Shown piece by piece: positions 39,931-46,099 of a DNA stretch of 46,099 nt. The stretch's first letter is position 1; the number at the start of each line of letters is the position of its first letter. The DNA lies in contig JAMFSY010000126.1 in NCBI GenBank assembly GCA_026225555.1, positions 1 to 46,099 of the forward strand, in the 5' to 3' direction. Source of the stretch: Methylacidiphilales bacterium (GTDB lineage: Bacteria > Verrucomicrobiota > Verrucomicrobiia > Methylacidiphilales > UBA1321). Both the position numbers and the translations under genes were made by a program. The notes beneath the pieces were generated by a model that searched no databases, was not told the DNA's origin, and saw only the letters and a list, made by a program, of their open reading frames with translations.

Positions 39931-42137
39931 GCGGCATCGATTTTTCCATGCTCGATATCTTCCGGACCGAGGCGGAGGGCCAGAACCAATTACTCACCTC
40001 CAGCCTGCTCGTCCTGGAGCGCGATCCGACGAACAGCGAGGCGCTCGAGGCCTGCATGCGCGCGGCCCATTCGCTCAAAGGGGCCAGCCGGATCGTCGGC
40101 CTCTCCGCGGGGGTGCAGGTGGCGCATGTGATGGAAGATTGCTTCGTGGCCGCCCAGGAAAATCGACCGCCGCTGGATCGCGCGCGGATCGACCTGATGC
40201 TGCATGGCGTTGATCTTCTCACCCGTCTCGCCCAGACCTCGGAAGCGAACATGGAACAATGGGCCGGGAAGCGGGCCGATGTGGATCTTTTCATCGCCGA
40301 CGTGGACCGCGCCTTGAAGGGAGAGAATTCCCCGGAGGAAAAAAAGGCGCCACTCGCGCCGGAAAAAGAAGAATTTCTCACCGCCGCACCCGACCACGAA
40401 ATTTCCGATCGCGTCCTGCGCGTGACGGCCGAAAACCTGAATCGTCTCCTGGCCCTGGCCGGGGAATCGGTGGTGCAATCGTCCCGGCTAAAACCGTTTT
40501 CCGATTCGCTGCTGAGATTGAAACGCTCCCATCACGCGCTGGCCAAATTACTCGATGATCCCACCCTTGGATCGGGCGAAACGGGCGCCGCCGATGTCCG
40601 GGCCGAAGCCAGACAACGCGTGGCGGAATGCAGCCGCTTGCTCGCCGAACGGTTGACGGAAATCGACACCCTCGACCGTCGTTCCGCCGATGTGGCGCGG
40701 CGTCTTTATGAAGAGGCCCTCGCCATTCGGATGCGCCCCTTCGCCGACGGCATTCAGGGTTTTCATCGTCTGGTGCGCGACCTGGGCCATACGCTGGGCA
40801 AGCAGATCAAACTCGAGGTGAGCGGCGAAGATACTCAAATCGACCGCGATATCCTGGAGCAACTCAAGGCTCCGCTCGGCCACTTGCTGCGCAACGCGAT
40901 CGATCATGGCGTGGAAACCCCGCACGCCCGCGCCGCCATGGGCAAGCCAGAGGAGGCTACGATCAAGCTCAGCGCCCGGCACAGCGCCGGCATCCTGCAA
41001 ATTCAGGTCACCGATGACGGCCAGGGCATCGACATAGAAGGCCTGCGCGCCTCCATCCTCGAACGCAAACTCGCCGACGCAGCAACCGCGCCGAACCTGA
41101 GCGAACCGGAACTGCTCGAATTCCTTTTCCTGCCCGGCTTCACCCTCAAAGAAGAGGTCACCGAAATATCGGGCCGGGGCGTGGGCCTCGATATCGTGCG
41201 CACCATGGTGCGCCAGGTGCGCGGCTCGGTTCGCCTCACGACCCGCCGGGGTGAAGGATCGAATTTCCAGCTTCAACTGCCGCTCACGCTTTCCGTCATT
41301 CGTTCCCTGTTGGTGGAAATCGGCGGTGAGCCCTATGCCTTTCCCCTCGCCCACGTCCTGCGCACCATGAAGGTGCCGAGGGATAAAATCGAAATGCTGG
41401 AGGGCCGTCCGCATGCCCCGTTCAACGGCGGCCGGATTGGTCTCGTCGCCGCGCGGCAGGTGCTCGGCGGAGACGCCGCGGAGCCGAAGGAAGAGGACCT
41501 TTCCGTCATCGTGGTGGGAAATCACGAGGAGTCGTACGCCCTGGCCGTGGATCGTTTTCTGGGCGAGCGCGAACTGGTCGTGCAGCCGCTCGACGCGCGG
41601 CTTGGCAAGATCAAGGATATCGCGGCCGGCGCCCTGATGGAGGATGGCTCGCCCCTTTTGATCGTGGACACGGAGGACCTGATCCGGTCCGTGGGAAAAC
41701 TAGCCGCATCAGAACGCCCCGAGGCTTTGGGCCGCGCGCCCGCCGATGCCGAGCGAAAACGGAAACGGGTCCTTGTCGTGGACGATTCGCTTACCGTCCG
41801 TGAACTCGAACGCAAACTCCTCACTCACCGTGGCTATCAGGTAGAGGTCGCCGTGGACGGCATGGACGGCTGGAACGCCGCGCGCGGCGGCCATTTCGAT
41901 CTGGTCGTGACCGACATCGACATGCCCCGGCTCGACGGCATCGAACTGGTCCGGCTCATCAAACGCGATGCGAACCTCAAGTCGCTGCCCGTCATGATCG
42001 TTTCATATAAGGACCGGGAAGAGGACCGTCGCCGCGGCCTTGACGCCGGAGCCGACTACTATCTCGCGAAGGGAAATTTTCACGATGAAACCCTGCTGCA
42101 GGCGGTCGCGGATTTGATCGGAGAGGGGCCATCATGA
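39927..42137 (+). CDS. wspE: Hybrid CheA-type histidine kinase with C-terminal receiver, WspE-like
   Basis: A 736-residue kinase. An N-terminal Hpt domain carries the phosphorylated His48 in MRAAHSLKGASR. A dimerisation region follows, then the ATPase domain (about 300-450: HLLRNAIDHGVETP, VTDDGQGID, ISGRGVGLDIVRTM), a CheW-like domain (about 455-590), and a receiver domain (about 610-736: RVLVVDDSLTVRELERKLL, TDIDMPRLDGIEL, YYLAKGNF). No separate P2 domain is visible. The Hpt-ATPase-CheW-receiver order is that of WspE, which passes phosphate to the WspR output and the WspF esterase. It overlaps both neighbours. Confidence 0.92.
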   Translation: MSGIDFSMLDIFRTEAEGQNQLLTSSLLVLERDPTNSEALEACMRAAHSLKGASRIVGLSAGVQVAHVMEDCFVAAQENRPPLDRARIDLMLHGVDLLTRLAQTSEANMEQWAGKRADVDLFIADVDRALKGENSPEEKKAPLAPEKEEFLTAAPDHEISDRVLRVTAENLNRLLALAGESVVQSSRLKPFSDSLLRLKRSHHALAKLLDDPTLGSGETGAADVRAEARQRVAECSRLLAERLTEIDTLDRRSADVARRLYEEALAIRMRPFADGIQGFHRLVRDLGHTLGKQIKLEVSGEDTQIDRDILEQLKAPLGHLLRNAIDHGVETPHARAAMGKPEEATIKLSARHSAGILQIQVTDDGQGIDIEGLRASILERKLADAATAPNLSEPELLEFLFLPGFTLKEEVTEISGRGVGLDIVRTMVRQVRGSVRLTTRRGEGSNFQLQLPLTLSVIRSLLVEIGGEPYAFPLAHVLRTMKVPRDKIEMLEGRPHAPFNGGRIGLVAARQVLGGDAAEPKEEDLSVIVVGNHEESYALAVDRFLGERELVVQPLDARLGKIKDIAAGALMEDGSPLLIVDTEDLIRSVGKLAASERPEALGRAPADAERKRKRVLVVDDSLTVRELERKLLTHRGYQVEVAVDGMDGWNAARGGHFDLVVTDIDMPRLDGIELVRLIKRDANLKSLPVMIVSYKDREEDRRRGLDAGADYYLAKGNFHDETLLQAVADLIGEGPS

Positions 42138-43174
42138 AGATCGGAATCGTCAACGACATCTTCCTCATTGTCGAATCGCTGCGGCGAGCCGTCGTCTCGA
42201 CCGGGGAGCACGAAGTGATCTGGACGGCCCGCAGCGGGGCCGAGGCGGTCGAACTTTGCGCCCGCCAGATTCCAGACCTCATCCTGATGGACTTGATCAT
42301 GCCGGGAATGGACGGCGTCGAAGCCACCCGGCGCATCATGCACGCCACACCCTGCGCAATCCTCGTCGTCACCGCGACGGTGGAGGGCTCGGTCCGCACC
42401 GTCTTCGAAGCCCTGGGTGCGGGGGCCCTCGACGCGGTCGATACTCCCGTCCTCTCCGGCCCGGGCGCGGAACTGGGCATCCGCCTTCTGCTGACGAAAA
42501 TCGAGATGGTCGGCAAGATGATCGGTCTGAACCCCGAGGGAATCGGCCGATCGAAAACGATGCCGCTTGGCTCGATCAATCGAAATGGCGAATGGCTCAT
42601 TGCCATCGGCACGTCGGCTGGAGGACCGGCAGCGCTGGCCCGGGTGCTCGGAACTTTTCCGGCCAATGTTCATGCCTCATTTGTGGTCGTTCAACATCTG
42701 GACAGCCACTTTGCCCCCGGCCTGGCCGACTGGCTGGGCCACCAGATTTCACTGCCGGTACGTCTCGCCACCGAAGGGGATGTCCCGACGCCCGGCCAGG
42801 TGTTACTTCCCAGCCGGGAAGATCATCTTATTTTGAATTCCAACGGCACGCTTTCCTACACGCCCGATCCTAAGGAATACGTTTACCGTCCCTCCATCGA
42901 CGCCTTTTTCGACAGCATTGCGGCGCATTGGAAGCACAATGCGGCGGGCGTCCTCCTGACCGGCATGGGCCGCGATGGCGCGCGCGGCTTGAAGAAAATG
43001 CGGGAAACCAATTTCCCCACGCTCGCCCAGGATCAAACGAGCTCCGCCGTCTACGGCATGCCCAAGGCCGCGGCCGAAATTGGCGCCGCCGCGCGAATTC
43101 TGCCCCTGTCCGAAATCGGGCCTGCGCTGAGCCGCCTGCTTCGCTCCGGTCCCTCGATGAATCGCCTGCCATGA
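42134..43174 (+). CDS. wspF: CheB-type receptor methylesterase, WspF-like
   Basis: A 346-residue two-domain protein. The N-terminal receiver opens MKIGIVNDIFLIVESLRRAV, with Asn in place of the first Asp of the usual pair, and has the phosphorylation site Asp53 in LILMDLIMPGMDG. The C-terminal esterase has Ser in IGTSAGGPAAL, His in VVVQHLDSHFAPG and Asp in TGMGRDGARG. It removes methyl groups from WspA and so resets the signal; loss of WspF locks the Pseudomonas pathway on. The VND start matches WspF as I remember it. The stop overlaps the hybrid kinase start (ATGA). Confidence 0.9.
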   Translation: MKIGIVNDIFLIVESLRRAVVSTGEHEVIWTARSGAEAVELCARQIPDLILMDLIMPGMDGVEATRRIMHATPCAILVVTATVEGSVRTVFEALGAGALDAVDTPVLSGPGAELGIRLLLTKIEMVGKMIGLNPEGIGRSKTMPLGSINRNGEWLIAIGTSAGGPAALARVLGTFPANVHASFVVVQHLDSHFAPGLADWLGHQISLPVRLATEGDVPTPGQVLLPSREDHLILNSNGTLSYTPDPKEYVYRPSIDAFFDSIAAHWKHNAAGVLLTGMGRDGARGLKKMRETNFPTLAQDQTSSAVYGMPKAAAEIGAAARILPLSEIGPALSRLLRSGPSMNRLP

Positions 43175-44727
43175 ACGAAAGCTATCTTTCCAATCCGCCG
43201 TACCCGGAGCCTCTTCCCGAACATCGCATCATGGTGCTCCTGGTCGATGACCAGGCCATGGTCGGCGAGGCCGTTCGCCGCCAACTCTCCGACCAGGCGC
43301 ACATGGATTTCCATTACTGTCCCGAGGGCGCCGCCGCGATCCGCCTGGCCAGCGAAATCAGGCCGACGGTTATCCTGCAGGACCTGCTCATGCCCGGCGT
43401 GGACGGGCTTGAGCTGGTGCGGAAATACCGCCAGACGCCGGAGACGAAATATATTCCCATCATCGTTCTTTCCGCGACGGAAGACCCGGAAATCAAAAGC
43501 CAGGCCTTCTCGGCGGGCGCCAACGATTATGTGGTCAAGCTGCCGGACAAGGTGGAGATGATCGCCCGCATCTCGTATCACTCCCGCGCCTATCTCAACC
43601 AGATCGAAAGGGACGAGGCCTATCGTGCCCTGCGCAAAAGCCAGCGTCAATTGGTGGACGGCAACATGGTGCTGACCCAGCTTTCCCAAAGATTGCAGCG
43701 AAACAACGAGGCGCTCCAGGCCGCCGAGCGATTGGCGCGCATGGGCAGTTGGTCCTGGGAGATCGCGAGGGACGAGGCGGTCTGGTCGGCGGCGCTTTAC
43801 GAAATGTTCCTCTGGGACACGACCCGCCCGGCGCCGAGATTCGAAGATCTAAAGATGATCTTCACCCCGGAAAGCGTCGTCCTTCTTCATGCGGCGGCGG
43901 CGGCCTGTACGACGCTGGGAACGTCGTATAACCTGGACCTGGAAGGCATCCGCACGAATGGCGAACATTTTTTCGTCAACGCCAAAGGCCAGGCGGCCCG
44001 CGATCCCACCGGCAAGATCACCAGCGTATTCGGCACGATTCACGATATCACCGAACAAAGGAAACTGGGTGAGATCGCACAGAAGTCGGCCGTGCTGGAG
44101 GAGCGCGCCCGCATCGCGGGTGAAATTCACGATTCATTGGCGCAATCCTTCGCGGCCATCGTCCTGCAAACCGAAATCGCAGAGGAGCAATGGAACAAGG
44201 CCGACCGCACCGGATCGATGAATTGCATTTCCAAGGCACGCGACCTGGCGCGCTTCGGACTGGCAGAGGCTCGCCGCTCCGCCCTGACCCTGCGCCCTTC
44301 CCACGCGCTGCTTCAGGGACTGGTCCACGCGCTGAAACAACTTTTCGACCGGGCGTCCATTAAGGACGTGCTGACTTGCGAAACGACGACGAAGGGCACG
44401 CCGCGACGGCTCGCGCCGCTGGTCGAACACGCCCTTTTTCGCGTCGCCCAGGAGGCGCTTAACAACGCCGGACGGCACGCCAAGGCGAACCGGATCACCA
44501 GTCTCCTCCACTTCCGAAAAAAGACCGTGACCCTGACCATCGAGGACAATGGCATCGGCCTGCCGGTTGACGCGGAGAACAAGGCCGAGGGCTTCGGCCT
44601 TGCCGCCATGCGCGAGCGAGCGGAGAAAGCCGGCGGCCATTTTTCCATCGAAGCCCAACCAGGAAAAGGCACGCGCGTGACCGTGGAAATTCCCGATCCC
44701 GCCCCCGCACCCAAAGCGAAGCCATGA
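43171..44727 (+). CDS. WspR-type receiver fused to PAS/HisKA_3 histidine kinase
   Basis: A 518-residue hybrid at the operon position of the diguanylate cyclase WspR. Residues 20-135 are a receiver (MVLLVDDQAMVGEAVRR, phosphorylation site Asp71 in ILQDLLMPGVDG, Lys123 in YVVKLPD). A coiled-coil linker (about 136-188, RDEAYRALRKSQRQL) follows. Receiver and linker closely resemble WspR as I recall it, but no GGDEF domain exists. Instead come a PAS domain (190-295), a HisKA_3 region with His320 (GEIHDSLAQ), and a histidine-kinase ATPase (QEALNNAGRHAK, EDNGIGL, FGLAAMRERA). It should receive phosphate from WspE and then phosphorylate the NarL-type regulator encoded next. A similar hybrid (WspHRR) is reported in Burkholderia. 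Confidence 0.88.
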   Translation: MNESYLSNPPYPEPLPEHRIMVLLVDDQAMVGEAVRRQLSDQAHMDFHYCPEGAAAIRLASEIRPTVILQDLLMPGVDGLELVRKYRQTPETKYIPIIVLSATEDPEIKSQAFSAGANDYVVKLPDKVEMIARISYHSRAYLNQIERDEAYRALRKSQRQLVDGNMVLTQLSQRLQRNNEALQAAERLARMGSWSWEIARDEAVWSAALYEMFLWDTTRPAPRFEDLKMIFTPESVVLLHAAAAACTTLGTSYNLDLEGIRTNGEHFFVNAKGQAARDPTGKITSVFGTIHDITEQRKLGEIAQKSAVLEERARIAGEIHDSLAQSFAAIVLQTEIAEEQWNKADRTGSMNCISKARDLARFGLAEARRSALTLRPSHALLQGLVHALKQLFDRASIKDVLTCETTTKGTPRRLAPLVEHALFRVAQEALNNAGRHAKANRITSLLHFRKKTVTLTIEDNGIGLPVDAENKAEGFGLAAMRERAEKAGGHFSIEAQPGKGTRVTVEIPDPAPAPKAKP

Positions 44728-45356
44728 AAAAATCCGCCCCTATCCGCATCCTGATCGCCGATGACCACACCATCGTCCGCGAGGGCCTGGGAGTCATCAT
44801 TTCCACCCAAAAGGACATGCTTCTCGTGGGCCAGGCCGCCGATGGCGAGGAAGCCGTGGCGCTCTACGCCCAGCATAAACCCGACGTGGTTTTACTGGAC
44901 CTGCGCATGCCGAAGAAAGACGGCTTCCAGGTCGTGACGGAATTGATCGCGCGCGATCCCGCCGCCCGCATCGTGGTCATCACCACCTATGATGGCGATG
45001 AGGATATCCGCCGTTCGCTCAAGGCGGGGGCCAGGGCCTATCTGCTCAAGGATTCTCCGCGCCAGGAAATCTGGAACACCATTCGCCTGGTGCATGAGGG
45101 CAAGTCATCGCTCTCCGCACCCATCGCCGCAAAAATCGCTGAGAGCTTCTCCAAACCGGAACTTTCGCCGCGGGAAAAAGAAGTGCTCCAGTTGCTAGCC
45201 GCGGGCAAGTCGAACAAGGAAATCGGCGTCGGCCTTCACATTTCGGAAGGCACCGTGAAGACGCATGTGAAGAGCATCCTGGTCAAGCTGCAGGCCGCAG
45301 GCCGAACCGAAGCCATCGCCATCGCCTCCCGTCGCGGACTGATCAGCCGGCCTTAG
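44724..45356 (+). CDS. NarL/LuxR-type response regulator
   Basis: A 210-residue transcription factor. The receiver has IADDHTIVREGL, phosphorylation site Asp59 in VVLLDLRMPKKDG and Lys109 in YLLKDSP. The LuxR-type helix-turn-helix is LSPREKEVLQLLAAGKSNKEIG...HISEGTVKTHVKSILVKL (about 152-200). The ATGA overlap with the HisKA_3 hybrid kinase marks them as a cognate pair, since HisKA_3 kinases normally pair with NarL regulators. It is the likely final output of the Wsp pathway here, changing transcription of genes not in this window or of the operon itself. Confidence 0.92.
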   Translation: MKKSAPIRILIADDHTIVREGLGVIISTQKDMLLVGQAADGEEAVALYAQHKPDVVLLDLRMPKKDGFQVVTELIARDPAARIVVITTYDGDEDIRRSLKAGARAYLLKDSPRQEIWNTIRLVHEGKSSLSAPIAAKIAESFSKPELSPREKEVLQLLAAGKSNKEIGVGLHISEGTVKTHVKSILVKLQAAGRTEAIAIASRRGLISRP

Positions 45357-45378
45357 GCTCGGGAGGATCAAGACTGCG

Positions 45379-45398
45379 CTGTCTCTCCAAAGAGGCAG
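45379..45398 (+). terminator. Possible terminator after the wsp operon
   Basis: CTGTCTCT and AGAGGCAG pair (one G-T wobble) around CCAA and are followed by a pyrimidine-rich stretch TTCCCTTTCTCTC. It lies 22 bases after the NarL-type gene stop. The T-run is broken, so strength is doubtful. Confidence 0.35.
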
Positions 45399-45479
45399 TT
45401 CCCTTTCTCTCTCCGGGGATGTCGAGAATCCATCTTACGATCCATATCATGAACAGGGCTTCAGGAATACCATTTCGGT

Positions 45480-45848
45480 ATGAAAATGAAGCAGCATCGG
45501 GTGTTGGTCATCCATCGCGAACCGGAATCCGCCGGTACCCTCGCGTTGATGTGTGATATTTTGGAATGCTTTGCGACGACGGCCACCTCATCCAAAGAAG
45601 CGTTGGAACTGGTCCAGCAGATCAAATTCGACCTGATCATTCTCGATTATGATCTCAATCCCGGCGATGGCCTCGACTTGATCCGGAAGGTGCGGGAATT
45701 AAAAATCGAGATTCCTGTGATTTTCCTGACCATCGACCAGGAACTCGCGGGTTCCCTGCAAAATTCGCCCCTCCATATTTCACGGGTCATGATCAAACCC
45801 CTGACCCTGCAGGGACTGGGAAAGATCCTTGATGAAGTCCTGTCATGA
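45480..45848 (+). CDS. Stand-alone degenerate receiver-domain protein
   Basis: A 122-residue single receiver domain with the fold pattern intact (DLIILDYDLNPGDGLDLIRKV with Asp56; VIFLTID; MIKPLTLQGL with the conserved Lys). The acidic pair that binds magnesium at the end of strand 1 is missing: VLVIHREPES has His-Arg where DD is expected. Phosphorylation is therefore doubtful, and it may act as a phosphorylation-independent binding module. It follows the NarL gene by 123 bases containing a weak hairpin, so it may be read through from the operon or have its own promoter. No output domain. Confidence 0.8.
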   Translation: MKMKQHRVLVIHREPESAGTLALMCDILECFATTATSSKEALELVQQIKFDLIILDYDLNPGDGLDLIRKVRELKIEIPVIFLTIDQELAGSLQNSPLHISRVMIKPLTLQGLGKILDEVLS

Positions 45849-45912
45849 ACTCAAAACAGGAATCCTTTCCAAACAAAAAAAAGATCATCCCGCCCCAGAA
45901 ACTGACCCTGCG

Positions 45913-45934
45913 CCCGGATCGTTCCCGATCCGGG
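45913..45934. terminator. Stem-loop between convergent genes
   Basis: CCCGGATC and GATCCGGG form a perfect eight-base stem with loop GTTCCC, in the gap between the receiver gene (+) and the aminotransferase gene (-). No adjacent T-run on the plus side; a T-run lies about 25 bases further on the minus strand. A transcription barrier is plausible. Confidence 0.45.
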
Positions 45935-45968
45935 ATCTCCCGCACACGCCCGGAGACGCAACTGACGC

Positions 45969-46099
45969 CTAAAGGGTTTCCGCGACGATTCGCAATGCGT
46001 CCGCGATTTCTTCCGCCGTTACATTAAGCGGCGGGAGGAAACGAACGGCGTGATTGGCCGCCGGAATCAGGATCAGCCCGGCTTCGGTCAGCCGCGCGA
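45969..46099 (-). CDS. Aminotransferase class III, C-terminal end (acetylornithine aminotransferase-like), cut by window edge
   Basis: Only the last 42 or so codons are present, ending in TAG at 45971-45969. The reading RLTEAGLILIPAANHAVRFL, then PPLNVTAEEIADALRIVAETL, is the typical C-terminus of ArgD-type enzymes, where the late Arg-Phe-Leu-Pro-Pro-Leu segment lines the substrate pocket. ArgD makes N-acetylornithine from the semialdehyde in arginine synthesis, and can act in lysine synthesis. The gene converges with the wsp-linked receiver gene and is most likely unrelated to it. Other class III aminotransferases (ornithine, GABA) share this ending, so the symbol is withheld. Confidence 0.75.
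   Translation of the reverse strand, partial: ARLTEAGLILIPAANHAVRFLPPLNVTAEEIADALRIVAETL

Noticed and set aside
35904..43174. Flagellar chemotaxis operon
   Set aside because: No CheY, CheZ, CheD or flagellar genes are present; two CheW proteins, the TPR-bearing CheR and the CheA-receiver hybrid identify a Wsp-type alternative system instead.
45845..46027. 60-codon plus-strand ORF starting at the stop of the last receiver gene
   Set aside because: It runs across a stem-loop into the 3' end of the aminotransferase gene on the other strand, and its composition (Lys/Arg/Pro/Ser) looks non-coding.

Overview
The window is a GC-rich, tightly packed bacterial chromosome segment. The overall mix suggests a Verrucomicrobiota-like (PVC group) Gram-negative bacterium: ABC-exported O-antigen or capsule genes, ExbB/ExbD, malate:quinone oxidoreductase, tetraether-synthase-like radical SAM, Tat-exported TldD and a very small basic protein. 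This placement is an inference, because there is no rRNA or marker gene here. No tRNA, CRISPR array, transposase or phage gene was seen. No gene-free stretch exceeds 300 bases.

Region 1 (1-12149) is a surface-polysaccharide locus that continues off the left edge. It has WecG/TagA, two GT9 and one GT4 glycosyltransferases. A cassette follows (GDPD-like, cupin, HAD phosphatase, two paralogous nucleotidyltransferases) that looks built to make an activated small building block. Then come a Wzm/Wzt ABC exporter, a SAM methyltransferase, a WavE-like protein and, on the opposite strand, an FkbM methyltransferase. Base composition becomes more AT-rich from the C-terminal third of wzt onward, as expected of an exchangeable, structure-specific end.

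Region 2 (12190-16507) is a small sugar-catabolism locus: an AraC regulator divergent from a fucose-isomerase-like protein and a class II aldolase, followed on the other strand by a beta-hydroxyacid dehydrogenase. An inverted repeat lies in the divergent intergenic region. Region 3 (16602-26832) is housekeeping and envelope: a DUF1345-type membrane protein, ExbD/ExbB, an unknown membrane protein, a PpiD/SurA-like periplasmic foldase, a cell-wall amidase, Mqo, a CHAD protein and aspartate kinase. The aspartate kinase is bracketed by two identical 114-bp palindromic repeats.

Region 4 (26847-35732) is a long minus-strand run with many start/stop overlaps: marR, a divergent Lgt-like membrane protein, a radical SAM protein resembling tetraether lipid synthase, three small membrane proteins, tldD with a Tat signal, tldE, a 37-codon basic ORF and a secreted transglutaminase-like protein. 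The marR promoter has a palindromic operator over its -10 and probably gives a leaderless mRNA. The lipid-type genes at the head of this run are one of the two most interesting systems in the window.

Region 5 (35904-45848) is a complete Wsp-type chemosensory operon in the order wspA-B-C-D-E-F. The usual diguanylate cyclase WspR is missing. Its receiver and coiled-coil linker appear instead at the front of a PAS/HisKA_3 histidine kinase, followed by a NarL-type response regulator and a degenerate receiver. The surface-sensing input therefore appears wired to transcription rather than to cyclic-di-GMP. The window ends in the 3' part of an acetylornithine-aminotransferase-like gene on the minus strand.
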